Shown: in pieces, positions 1-12,300 of the stretch
Layout of the letters: each line of letters opens with the position of its first letter
Numbering within the stretch: the stretch's first letter is position 1
Source: Hormiphora californensis
Lineage: Eukaryota; Ctenophora; Tentaculata; Cydippida; Pleurobrachiidae
NCBI GenBank assembly: GCA_020137815.1
Contig: CM035360.1
Location: 1,308,577 to 1,372,576, forward strand
Length of the DNA: 64,000 nt
Direction of reading: 5' to 3'
The notes under the pieces: generated by a model
Told to the model about the DNA's origin: nothing
The model's input: only the letters and a program-made list of their open reading frames with translations
Databases searched by the model: none
Program-made: the position numbers and the translations under genes

Positions 1-3000
1 ATCTACCGGTCGGTGCAAGTGTTTAGGTACACGAGTTCCTCAGATATTCATAAATACTACACTCCATTCGTTTTAGGTAGCAGTCTCAGGTTTGAGTTGG
101 TGGCCAAGCCATACTATCGGTCAGGGGAACAACGACCAAGGACCTACACCATGTCCAGTGTGAAACTCTTCAAAGTGGTTAGAAAACAGTTGAGGAGTGA
201 CCCAGATGGGATATCAAAACATAACATTCAGTACTTCTATAAGAGGATAATCGCAGAATTCTCCACCTTTCAGGTTGAACAAAAACATCATCAACCAAAA
301 TCCGTGGATAGATCACAACTAAAACTTGGATTCAAGCCAAAACTGCTGAAACCCACAACAAGACGGGTTCTCGTGTTCCAAACACACCCCCACCTCATTT
401 ACCAAAAGATACCAGTACTATCAGTGGAAAGGTACAGCGTTTACAATGCTTACAACTACGGCACATCCGTACTACTCTCCCAGCCACATCCTGTGTTAAC
501 CTACAGAGAGGTAACGGAGTATGGGGTGACAATACACGTGTTTGGAGGGAGGAGCTACACTTCATCAAGTATCTCCTTCTATCGGTATTACCTGGGGTCC
601 AGGAGACTCATCCAGGGATACATAGCGCGTCAGTTGCATCCCCGGATTTCTAAATTTTACTCCCACCTTGCTGCAGAGATGGTGATTGTTCACCACCCTG
701 ACAATGTAATTCGACCCGATGATAAGAGAGAAGGATCAAAGGTGGTGAGGAACCGGGTGAGCGGCTACGACAAGAAGCTGGTACCCATCACCCCGGTGAA
801 ATTTCGGACAAGGCAAAAGTTGGTGAAGGAGCATACTGTGAAGTTGCTGTTTAACTTGATAGGAGCACCAGAAAAACAGGGGGTAAAGTTTGTAATCCAA
901 GATAAACCCTACTTCACCAGGACATCCATGGTTCAACGAACTAAAGCTGTTGCGCAACCATCAGTAGGATTATCTCAAATGCTGATTCCTGTTCTGGCAG
1001 GCCATTCCAAGCTCAGCTACGTTGGAGAACATTGTGGGTTCGTAGTTAGCTCCCTACCACTCCAATTTACGGAAGAAACCCACGTGTTGGGTCTTCGTGA
1101 GGTGATCACAATGACTAAAACTCGCTCATGGCTGGCCCATTCTTTCAAATCTGTAGACACCAGTATCGAGAACCGTGGAAACATCGGACATCAAAGAACT
1201 CGTCTGGACAGGATCACCTGGCTTCAAACTGACACGAGGAAACGTGTGAAAGCAGTGGTGACTGGAAGAGTGAGTGACAGTACACGGATGACCATATCTA
1301 CCAGCGATAAGAATGCTTACGTAAGGGTCCTAACCAGAAAGCAAACGAAGGCAGTAAAAAAGAATGGCTCCACAGTGGTGAAACTCATTAAAGTGCTCCT
1401 ATATGAGACGAGAGAAACGGTCACAAAACAAGACAAACACACTATCACCAGTCTTCGAAAGCGAACCGTGACAGTGTCCCAGCGATCAAGGAAGCTCAAA
1501 CGGGTTATTTACACCCGTGACCAGACTAGCAGGCAGATACAGATAGTTGTCAAAGCTGTGGTGCTGGGCGAAGTTGGGAAACGAGCAGGAATGACAGTCT
1601 TTAAAAGTTCAACTGACATTTTGAAAATTGTTTACCGAAGGCTATCAAGGGTTGAAAAGATTGACCGTTATGTGGGTGTTTCTCAAAAACTAGATAAAAT
1701 TGTAGCGATTCTCCCCGACACGACCGTCAAAATAACAAAACCATCCGGCACCATCCAATCTCGACAACACCAAACAAACCTCAAGACCTTCCACTGGAAT
1801 CGGAGGTCATCACAACGAGATGTCCAGACATCAAAAAGAGTTGTCAGAATCTACCAGAAACGAGTAACGGGTTCAGTGGATGACACATTCCGAATGACAA
1901 TGTCCTACAGCCTCATTTTTGTCAGCCAGAGTTACGAAACTGATAAGAATATAGTTGGTGTAAAGGTCAGGACAGCACCGGTGACAACTGACGTTAAAGT
2001 TGTTCATGAGAGAAAGATTGAGTCAAAGACTGAAACCCAGCCTAGGCATAAATTCGATTTCACGGTTAAACTCATATCCTTGAGACATCTGAAAGATATG
2101 AGGAAGAGGCTGCTACGGAATGCTAAAATACTTATCAAGTCTAAACTTTTAATGGGAGTTCTAGGTGGATTTGGAGAGAAAACTCATCATCTGGTATCGA
2201 TCAACACTTTCAAAAACCACAAAAACCAAAAAATAACCTGGCATGTCTTTGTAAACAGCCACAGACGGATACAAAGACGACTGAGAGCTAATTCAAGGCT
2301 TGATTTGTGGGCACTTCCAAGATTTGAAGCGAGTTCCAAAACCACAAAACCCCATGTGATGAAGGAGCTGATAATGCCCATGACTAACAAGGGTATGGTA
2401 GTCCATCAGGACAGAACTAGCCAGGTGACACAACTGACTCAGGTGAAAATCACTCAGCTGGTCATTTCGAAACTGTCTGGAACAACCCAATCCTTGGTCA
2501 TGTTTGTAGTTTTGAATGACATATCCGATAGAACAAAGACTCCTAAACGATTCATTGATTCCTTTCAGCGAATAAAAACTGTGCCCCTGCTGCACAAAAT
2601 ACAGAAAATATACGAGCGTGCGTTTCGGCAGCAATCTAATTCTGAGCCGAAGAAGGAAATCGAGTTCTTGTTCCGTAGACAACTGAGAAAACTTTCTGAC
2701 AAGTACGCGTCAAGGTATTCAATTGAGAGGAAGATTCCGACAAAAACCGCTCTAATCAAAGGAAGTTTGGGCAAATTTACAAAAATAACTTTACTCAGAA
2801 AAGAATTTGTCGTAAAAACTAGAAAGGAAAACTTCCATATTGTCACAGCAAAGTACCTGATTGGAGTCACCAGGCACATCTCAACAACAAAAACTAAAAC
2901 TAAATTGGGTTCCAGGGTGTTCCCGTTGGTGGTGGTACTAAAACATGAGGTGACAACCAATGCGGAACACCGTCTTGCTAGTCTCTGGAGCAGTGCCTTT

Positions 3001-3339
3001 GAGCTCAGTGTTGTGGGGAGTCGAAGAATTCCCATAGATCAATCAAAGAGGTTTAAACTAATTGCTAGGGCAGAGAGCCTGTTTAGCACGGAAGTGGGAA
3101 GATCTCAGCGTATGGTGACACATGGAAAAATGGGAAATGAACTCAAAGTTTTTACCAAGTTTTTATTCTCTGTCGGGATTAAGAAACCATATGCCAGACA
3201 GGTGACACAACTCAAAAAGCTATCTGGGAATACTTTTGAGGGCAAGGTGACCACTGAAAAGAAGAAGACCATCACAGTTATTGTCGTGAGGAAGCTCACT
3301 ACACACACAGTAGCAAAGGAGAGAGCTCAATTTCACTGA
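1..3339 (+). CDS. Giant protein, segment 1 (frame open to the left edge)
   Basis: Frame 1 is open from the first base to a TGA at 3337, so the gene continues to the left and no true start is visible. The roughly 1,110 residues are strongly basic, with many K-T, R-V and H-T pairs and few cysteines. The stretch around 740-850 (SGYDKK followed by a Thr/Lys-rich run and EHTVKLL) resembles a stretch near 33,570-33,690 (SGYDKR, then NGHSLSM), tying this segment to the rest of the locus. At the right end the frame continues in frame 2 (T-D-R-K-T-S-T-K-T-I-S-K-K-V), which looks like a degenerate copy of the recurring signature. The TGA therefore probably marks a one-base frame step, not a C-terminus. 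Confidence 0.75.
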   Translation: MYRSVQVFRYTSSSDIHKYYTPFVLGSSLRFELVAKPYYRSGEQRPRTYTMSSVKLFKVVRKQLRSDPDGISKHNIQYFYKRIIAEFSTFQVEQKHHQPKSVDRSQLKLGFKPKLLKPTTRRVLVFQTHPHLIYQKIPVLSVERYSVYNAYNYGTSVLLSQPHPVLTYREVTEYGVTIHVFGGRSYTSSSISFYRYYLGSRRLIQGYIARQLHPRISKFYSHLAAEMVIVHHPDNVIRPDDKREGSKVVRNRVSGYDKKLVPITPVKFRTRQKLVKEHTVKLLFNLIGAPEKQGVKFVIQDKPYFTRTSMVQRTKAVAQPSVGLSQMLIPVLAGHSKLSYVGEHCGFVVSSLPLQFTEETHVLGLREVITMTKTRSWLAHSFKSVDTSIENRGNIGHQRTRLDRITWLQTDTRKRVKAVVTGRVSDSTRMTISTSDKNAYVRVLTRKQTKAVKKNGSTVVKLIKVLLYETRETVTKQDKHTITSLRKRTVTVSQRSRKLKRVIYTRDQTSRQIQIVVKAVVLGEVGKRAGMTVFKSSTDILKIVYRRLSRVEKIDRYVGVSQKLDKIVAILPDTTVKITKPSGTIQSRQHQTNLKTFHWNRRSSQRDVQTSKRVVRIYQKRVTGSVDDTFRMTMSYSLIFVSQSYETDKNIVGVKVRTAPVTTDVKVVHERKIESKTETQPRHKFDFTVKLISLRHLKDMRKRLLRNAKILIKSKLLMGVLGGFGEKTHHLVSINTFKNHKNQKITWHVFVNSHRRIQRRLRANSRLDLWALPRFEASSKTTKPHVMKELIMPMTNKGMVVHQDRTSQVTQLTQVKITQLVISKLSGTTQSLVMFVVLNDISDRTKTPKRFIDSFQRIKTVPLLHKIQKIYERAFRQQSNSEPKKEIEFLFRRQLRKLSDKYASRYSIERKIPTKTALIKGSLGKFTKITLLRKEFVVKTRKENFHIVTAKYLIGVTRHISTTKTKTKLGSRVFPLVVVLKHEVTTNAEHRLASLWSSAFELSVVGSRRIPIDQSKRFKLIARAESLFSTEVGRSQRMVTHGKMGNELKVFTKFLFSVGIKKPYARQVTQLKKLSGNTFEGKVTTEKKKTITVIVVRKLTTHTVAKERAQFH

Positions 3340-6300
3340 CAGAAAAACATCCACCAAGACCATCTCAAAGAAAGTGATTGCCAGGGAATTACTACGTGGA
3401 GCCAGTAAATCTGAAGTGATGACGTCTTTTTCCCAAGGAGTCAATACAGCAGACGAAGCTGAAACTGAGACAAGTCTGAAAGCTGCAGGTGTCAAGACTG
3501 TTCTTCCGACCAAGGTTGTTTTAAAGAAACTAGTGAAACTCGAGCTAATGGGTTCTAGTAAAACCGTTTCAGCCAAGAAAATCAAACATCTCCTGCTGGC
3601 TAGCATCAATTACAGAGCGGTGGACCACAGTCGACTGGGATACCAAATTGAACAAAACACAGGAGTAAAAGTTACTCAAGTGACCAAGATGACTCTCCAG
3701 AAATCAGCCAAGTTTATCAACTTTGCCATCGCTGGCACCCGAGTGTCACACAAAGCTGATCGGGTTATAAAGTACCTAAACTCTGTGGCAGCGACCGATG
3801 AACTTGGAGCAGTTTATAAGAAACACCCGCTTGTGAGTGGCAAGGTTACACAGACTAGCCATACAATTAGCCAGTACAAACTGACTTTTCAGTTCTTCGC
3901 AAGGACAGGTGGTCCCGTGGAATTTTATCATAAGAAAAGAGTGGCGGACGCTGCAATTTCAACAGGAAAGAGTGTAATTATTGGCGGTAGACCTCAGTTG
4001 AAACCTTCATTCAAGACTCATCCAATCTACATTTTCCAAGATTTTAGCCGTAACGCCGTTAGGAAGGTAGAAAGAAACAAATTCTCTCATGCCAGACTTA
4101 TCAAAAGGACAACCGGAACCGGAAAAGCGAAAAAGGAAGTACTTGTTATTTTACTCAGCTTCACAACCACCGTCTTCAAGCGAACAATTCGAGTTTGGCG
4201 GCTAAACCATCGCTCACTCTTTTCACATGGACGTGTTCGATCTCGTGGTGTTGCCCAGACTGCCATCTCCCAGGATAACAAAGTGGTCCAAGTGGTAAAA
4301 GCGGTGTTACGAGAAAAATTTGACAACACGGCTCATTTTGTACCGGGTACATTCCAGGTTAAAGATGGCTATGTAACACACAAGTTTCGTGCGTTCAGCA
4401 CCCATGACTTTTGCTACACCGGTACGAAGAGTAAAGTGAAAAAGCTGATGATTGCCAAACTGACCGGTGGAACACAACACACAGATCATACCATCAAAAG
4501 AGCACACGATGTTAAAGTTACCCGTTTCCTCCTTGTTGACGGGGAATGGCACCAACGTATTGAGAAGAGACTCCGGATTGAAACTGGGAAGGTCAAGGTT
4601 GTAAAGGTCTCAATTCGGGTTCTTTTTGGAGAACATTCCATTATTTTCCGGTTTTCCCACGATTTGATCTCGGAAAAGCTAATACTTGTCAACAGGTACA
4701 AGTCTACAGGTCATCGACAAACGTTCAATGACAAGACCGCCCTACAAACACGGAAACTTGTGCGAAAGAAGATCGTGAAACTAGCACACAAGAATATTGG
4801 TGGGTCAAAATTCAAAACTTGGGGCAGACCTCTCAACTTGAAAGTAAAGAAAGATGGACTTTCACGGGAATTTAGGATGCTAGGAGTGGTCCATCGTGCC
4901 GGTAACTGGAGAATTCACCTCTTTTCTACCTTAAAACATCGCACTTTAGAGAAGATCAAATTCTGGGCTTTGCAAGGGTCCTTACTATCCGTGGTTGTTG
5001 ACTACCCTCTGACATTTAGAGCGGACCACCAAGTCAAGAAGCAGTACCAGCTACAGAGTCACAAAATTAAACATGGAACTAAGTATACTGGACTAAAAAC
5101 TACGTTTGACGTCAACGGTGGGAGCGGTGATTATAAACTCCACCAGTTCGTCCTTCATACCACCCTCTCAATCGGCAAAGCTTACCAGGATGCTTCAAGC
5201 GGGGATAAGGAGATGAGGGTAGGATGGGTTCATTTGTTTAGAGATCCTCAGCTAATGACAGGTTACTGGAGAAGGACCACAACTCGATTTGAGGTTGGTA
5301 ACAATCTAAAGAAAGAGCCCCTGGAGGTATGGAGCCGTCAAAGAGTCGTATTGATTTCCGATCCATTATCAGTAACTTACACACGCCTAGTGATTCCCAA
5401 GGGGAGGGCAGAGTTTGTCGTACGAAGATCAAAGGTGCACGGTGAGCCGGTGAGGCTGATAAAACAATCTGCAAATACAGTTTCAACTGTATCAGGAATT
5501 AGAGCTCAATACCACCAAGATCCACAGATTGGCTACCTCACAACCTACCATCCCCTACCGCTACTATCCACTAAATCTACCACTACTCATGTTTTCTCTA
5601 TGGTACCATCAGAAACACTGCAACCAAGGAAATCAACGGGCAGAAAATCATCAGCACAGTCCCTTTTCGGGGACTACAATTCCCTGACTTGCAGGAAGTA
5701 CTCGGTACATCTACTCAAGGTTCACTACTGCAATGCGGTTAAACTCTGCAACGAGAGGCCTGATGACGATGATACAGATACACGGGGGACAAAGGAGGAG
5801 TCATCTGATAAGCAGCAGGGGACTTCAGATTCGAAGAAATCTGATTCGAGGAAATCTGCAGGACAGGGTAAACAGAAAACAGATACCAGGGATTACGATA
5901 CAATTTGTTCGTGGATCGATGACTTCAAGTCCCGATATCGTCTAATGAATCGTCTGTTTGAAGATGCAACTTTTATTGAACAGTTCAACTGCAATGAGGT
6001 TACACAAACGGTACCTGACTTCCAATCCCCTTCTACCAATCCCCTACCAACTTGCTCTAAATCTGAAACCTTGAAGTACTTTAGAGGTCCTGAACTACCG
6101 AAAGAGTGTAGTAAGGTACTCCCGGTGTGTGCGGATAACGTAGCCCCGTCATCTGTAGTCGACTCACACGGTCACCCGCTTTGCCAGACCAAGAAGATCC
6201 TCTCAAAACTACCCATTTGTAGCAAAGCACAACTCAAAACAGATCGGGTGAAGAACTCTCATTTGACATGCCTGACAGAGGAGGAGAAACAGGAACTAAA

Positions 6301-9300
6301 ACTGCCAACATGCCAGCCTAACCAGGCCTCCAAGAACAGTGTTGACGGTACTAAAGTGTGTCTTGGCCCAGACGGAAGGAGTCCCTCATCCTGTCTTTGG
6401 TTGGATCACCTCTATCACGCGGGAGAGGTCCACACTTCATGTGGACCAGTTCTACCCGTATGTAGCAGCAGTAGTAACACCAATGAGGAGACTATTGGGC
6501 ATGTAGACTACCGGCCACCAAGGCTTCCCAGCCAGTGCGGTGGGTTTGTGTTACCGGTGTGTGGTGAGAATACATCACCATCCCAGGTTGTGGATAAAGA
6601 CGGGAGAAAGCTTTGTCAGGTCAAGTCTGCGCTTTTGAAGTTGCCAACGTGCAAATCAGAACAGCTTCGATCTCGTAACAAAAACTCGGTTTTAACTTGT
6701 CTGACAGATGAAGAGAAGAAGGAGTTGAAGCTACCAGTCTGTAACAAAATCCAGTCCCCACTAGACAAGAAGGGTAATGCCATTTGTAGGAGCTATCGAT
6801 ACCAAGAAGACTCGGCCGGAAAATCTTGCCTATGGTACGAGAGTCTATTTGAAACCCGTCTGAAAAGAAAGACTTGTCAAAAGAAGAGTACGCTATTGGA
6901 GCTTCCAATTTGTGGAAAGGAAACTGGAGCATCACGTGTCAAAAACTCATCGTTTACGTGTCTAACCGCTGATGAGAAGACCCAAATAACCCTCCCTAAC
7001 TGCACCAAGGACAAATCGGAGAATGACAAATCTGGAAAGAGAGTTTGTCGGAAAACTAATGATACAAAAACCTGTCTCCGGTTTGAAGATGACGTAGATC
7101 ATAAGCAACCGAAAAAGTGCAGAAAACCGGTAAAATCCTGCAAAGAAATCCAAGGTGAAGTAGACTGGTGGACGCTCCTGCTGAGGAAACAAAACCGTCG
7201 GCAAAATGTCCGAAATGATCTCCTCATTTCTGTGTTTGACTTTGTCTCCGATGACGAAAAGTCCTGCTTGAAGATTGAGCAAATGGATGAGCTTTTGGAG
7301 GAAGTGGAGAAAGTCTGTACACCATTTGGACCGGAGTTGGTGATGTATGGTAAGGTGAAGGAGTACGAAGCAACCCATCCCATGAGCCCCAACGCGGTAA
7401 CCTGGGGTTATGGTGAGGTCTCTATCGGAACACGGACCGGCAAGTTTGATCTTCACTCATCTCAAGCAGTTATTTCAGATGCCAAAACAAGGAGATCTCG
7501 TGTGGTGAAGAAAGTTACCCAAGCAGCAGTGAGACCCCTAAAAGGTCAAGTGACTGGGAAGTTTCTTGTCATCGAGCGATACTTTGTATTGACTAAATTC
7601 AATCTGAAGTTTGTAAACAGGTACAGTTGGGAGCTCCATCTCCTGAGGACATCATCAAAGTTCGCCTTTCCAGGGATTGTTACCTTCAAGAAACTGACCT
7701 GGCCATCCAAGTACAGGCATTTCGGAGGAGTGAAAATTAATGAAAATGTTAAACTTATGAGACAGCGGATACGGTACTGGAGAGCTGATAAACGGAAGAC
7801 AAATGTTGTAAAAGTTGTTCAAGCTGTACTAACGGGAAGCACCAAGAATCTGGTGATATACCATTTTGGGGATAGTCTGGGAAACAAAAAACGAGTTCTG
7901 GACTACTGGATTTTCAAAGTAACAACCTCAGAGATGCATGTTATACAGTCGATGGGAATAAATGACGCCTTATGGAGGGACAAGATCACAGAAACCAAAC
8001 ACAAATGGAGTGTCGGGCATTCAGTCAAGTATTCGGCACGCCGGATCGTTGGGAAATCTTCAACCGGACGGTGGATGGGATTTGTGAAGTTCGATGAACG
8101 GAAAATGAAAGGTGTTCTCAAAAAGCTATCTAAACACAAAGCAGTCAACATCAAGGTTGATATGGAGGCTTTTGTGGTTATTGGTTTCCAGAAGTCTGGG
8201 TCAGACGTCCACACCCGGAAACACGCCGAGGCTTTCCAAGAACAGTTTGTAGGACAAACAAGTAAGCAGTCCTACAGAAAGGTTGTCCTGGCTTTATCTC
8301 ACAATACCGATGAGAAAAAGTGGAACAAGTTGACTGTTCTAACGAGGCGAAAGAAAGACTTTGTAATTCATCTGGCGAGGCTTTCCGACAGTAAAATCGA
8401 TACCAAAACTACAAAACACGTTCATCGAAAAGCTCATTTCAAGTTCATTATTCTCCGCAATATTGTCATTGTCCAGACTGCGACGCACAAGGTTGAATCC
8501 AAGTACCACAACAAACACTTGGCAGCAGTTGCTGGAAGCACCGGACTGGTTGACGGTATAGGTCGAGCTGTTACTATTACCCAACACCAACTTCAGACGA
8601 GCTCTGATTTCCAGATCCGATACAAAGTAAAATGCTTTTGTAGACGGAATAGCTTGAAAAAGGCTGAAATCTTTAAGAAGATGGTCCTGGGAGCTGCAGT
8701 CAGAAAAAGCTACAAGTCTTCCGGAAAGATCATTCGCATCAAAATTTCCACGGTGAAACGTGAGCAGAAGATGCAGCTTGGTATGAGGTCTAGAAATGTC
8801 TACGTTGCAGTAAAAAAGAGGTCAAATCAATGGGAAGTGGATGTTAATTTCATTGAAACCAAAATGGAAGTGTTCAAGAGCATTCAACTTGCAGTAACTC
8901 AAGGATCTAGAGAAGAACCACGTCACAGAGTGAAAGGGTTGATATTCAGAGCTAAAAGGAGGAAACTGCGCCATGGAACGTCCTCATCTCTACTGATAGG
9001 CCCTAAAATCCGACAGAGAGTTCTCGTAACTACAAAGCAAGTTGGAGTCAAGATCTCAAAAAGTGCGGAGATCGATTCATTTGTTGTCACTACTGGTGCA
9101 AAGTCGTTGTCTCTGTCGAAAAAAGCAAGGGTTTTCATTTTGACGCTTGTAATCACGACTGAGACTGTCTTTAACAAGTTCGAGTTCAGGAAAGTCAGGA
9201 TTGAGCTAAAAACAGGGCTCGCAATAGAAAAAGGGAAGAAGTTCCTCATTACAGGGAGAGCGAGACATTCCCCACTACCACTTCACGGATCAAGGCGAGT

Positions 9301-12300
9301 GTACGTCGCTAAGCAACGCGTTTCGGCTGAATTAGAGGAGGTTGTAGCCGGAGCTACCTCAGCTCTAACAACGAAAACCATTAATTTCTTCCAAATCAAA
9401 ACGGTGCATGATCGAGTCGTTTCGAAACACCTCACATTTGTAACCAGCAAGTTGTTCTCGGCTGGTGACCAGCGTATAAGAGTGGAACTCCACAAGATCG
9501 GTCACAAGAGGTTTTCTGACAAACATCGCGTCACTGACGACAAAAGGAAAGTAATTTATCTGTTTGACCACGCAACAACTAAAGTTGGGTATCACCAGCA
9601 GCGTGGAACCGGAAGGTCCATTCAAAACCGGTTCAAATTTGTTAGACACGACATTCTTGAGATCAGTGGAGCTGGTACTATGATTCAGTACGTCCTCCTT
9701 TACAAGGGATCTTTCCAGAAGCGAGACGGCGGTCTCCTTCTTTTCACTTTCCACTCCAAAGTTGGATATTTCATTGCTAAACACCGGGCAATTAAACTAA
9801 AATTGATCACACTGAAACTCTCCAGTGACGCAAAACAGGACAACACAATGAAACTCATTGCTGTTAACCGACCCAAAGCACTTCTCATAATCCAAGGTGG
9901 TCGGAGACATCGTGAAACTAAAATCCGACAGCATGTCAGTAAGAAATTTACAAAAGTGTCAATAAAAGTGTCCGAGTCACGAGACATGGGACCATTTGCA
10001 GTTGGTAGTCGGATAAAGGACGACTCAAAGAAAGTGTGGAAGCTCCAACAGGGCAAGGTCCACGATGCCATGTTTGTTGGACAAAAGATGAAGTTAACCC
10101 AACCTGACAGGAGTGTGAAACTGCGACATAAAACTTCTAAATCTCACACCATCAAGAAACATCTGGGAAGGAACGTGATATACAGAATGAAAATTGTCCA
10201 CCAGTTGTCTCGACACGTTGCTAAGATACGGCTGCGTTCAAGGCAGGTTATCGTTACCATGGCAACGTTGGTACCGAGTGGAAGGTTCAAGGAAACATTC
10301 AGCTCAATTGAAGCTCTGTCTCTGAAGACGAGGTTCCATTTAAAGATTATTAGAGGAGTTGCTGTACTCGCTCAGTCCACTAGAACTGACGAAAAGAAGG
10401 TGAAAAGATCTAAGCTTGGACTGAAAATTAAGCGGTTGAGTTCTAGCAAAGGAAAGGAACACAAGTATACGCAAAACGGCAGGACTTTTGTTGAAAAGAG
10501 TAGTTTGTTGAGTTTCCTTTCTCGCCACAAATCTCAAACTGTGCCAAAAACGTTCAGGACCATGTTGATTCGAGATGCATTCTTTATAATCTCTCACCGC
10601 AGAAGAAGTCTGGTTACCTTTCATCACGTTCACCGAGAATTCTTGGTTACCATGGTAACCACACGAGGCTATCTTAGCTCCCGACCATTGTTTTTCCAAG
10701 ACTCTGCAAAGCGACTCAGTGGGTTGATTTTGACTGAAATCCGAGGAGCATACTCTTCATGGCAGCTGACAAAAGGAACAGGTCCGAATCTCCCGGCTAC
10801 AGATCGATCTCTCACAGCCGCTCATCAATTGAAGGTTCTGGCAGTGGTGAGAGTTGTTGGCGAGTCAAAGATGCGGAGTTATGATAGGGCTCTTACCACA
10901 ATTCGTCATTATACGAAATCGCTTGTGGTAGCTAAGACTAAAGTGAAGCTATCCGGATCGAGCGAACTTTCAACTGAGTTGTCTGTCACGGCAACGCTTA
11001 AAGATGTGTCAACGAGAGCAGTAGGGAAACAACGAGGGCGAGCGGGAGATGTTTTATCCCAAATTACAACATCAAAAACCAGTAAAGTACCCCGGTCAAA
11101 GATTGTCAGTACTCGAGGGAAGACTAAGGAACCGGCTGGATACAAATCACTCCGAATGAACTTGGTTATTAAAGTTATGGAAACTGAGATGATCTCAAGG
11201 TTGATAGACTCGAAACCAGCTTTATCTTCAAGCACTCTGCTGGTGAAGTTTGAACTTGTGGCTGCTTACAAAGCTCTCAAAACATCAAAACAAAAGAGTT
11301 CCATAATCAAGGATCCCCTCAAGAGCATGACAGTGAAAACGTCTCTTGCAAGTGACAGCCACTTTATCTCCCAGCCGTGTCTAAAGTTCACCACTATTGT
11401 GCTTCATCGTGATGACTACAGTCCTGATACCATGCTCCAAACTGGCACCTCCTCCCTTCAACACAGAGAATAAAGAGTTCAGGGAGCTCAGTGAGAGGAG
11501 TTGTGGACGAGGAATGAGTCTCTACCCAATAGTACCATTCTCTGATGACAGAGAATCGGAGGTTCTACCCCCTTGCAAGGAACCTGTTCCAGATGATGAT
11601 GATGGTGAAGATGATGAGTGTGAAGATGGAGATGACGAGGAAGAAAAGTCTAAGAAGGCGGGTAAACCTCCTGCAAAGGGCGGTATGGGCGGATCTGGTA
11701 TGAGCGGATCTGGTATGGGCGGATCTGGAATGGGCGGTACTGTACCAGGAGGTATGGGTTCAAAATCAAAAACTCCACCGCCTCCAAAGAAGTGCAAGAA
11801 ACGCCGACCCCATTCCCTACCGTCTCCACCGACCCCGCCGTGCAAACCAAAACCAAGATCTCTTCCACTATGTCTACCCTTCAAAACCCCGAAACTTCCA
11901 CTTGAATGCGGTAGAATGTTGCCCGTTTGTACTAGGACTGATCCACCGAACGGAGTGGATGAGAACGGAAACAGAGTGTGCCAAACAAAAGACGGTCTTC
12001 TAAAGTTACCAATGTGTAAAGAGCACCAAATAGGCTTGAGGAGACTGAAAAACTCAGCTCTCGCTTGTGTAATCCCAGAGGAAAAGGCTCAGCTGACACT
12101 CCCCGAGTGTAGGAAGGATCAGTCACCCAGAGCGAAGAACGGGAAACAGGTGTGTTGGAGGGACAATGGATCCAGTAAATCGTGTCTTAGGTTGATCGAT
12201 ATGACATTAACTGAACCGGAGGCCCCTCCTGAGAACTGCGGACCGGTTCTCCCAACATGTATGGAGGGAATCGATCCTAAAAATGGAATGGATAATACCG

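Noticed and set aside
3300-3380. Short introns joining the open segments of the giant gene
   Set aside because: Candidate GT...AG pairs around the junctions (for example 3,310-3,342, 33 bases) do not give the needed frame change, and homology between repeat copies runs straight across the junctions.
4087-11235. Many minus-strand open frames of 60-170 codons opposite the giant gene (for example 6,962-7,456, 9,365-9,784)
   Set aside because: They shadow a repetitive basic coding strand with few antisense stops. They show no independent protein features and no splice or start context.
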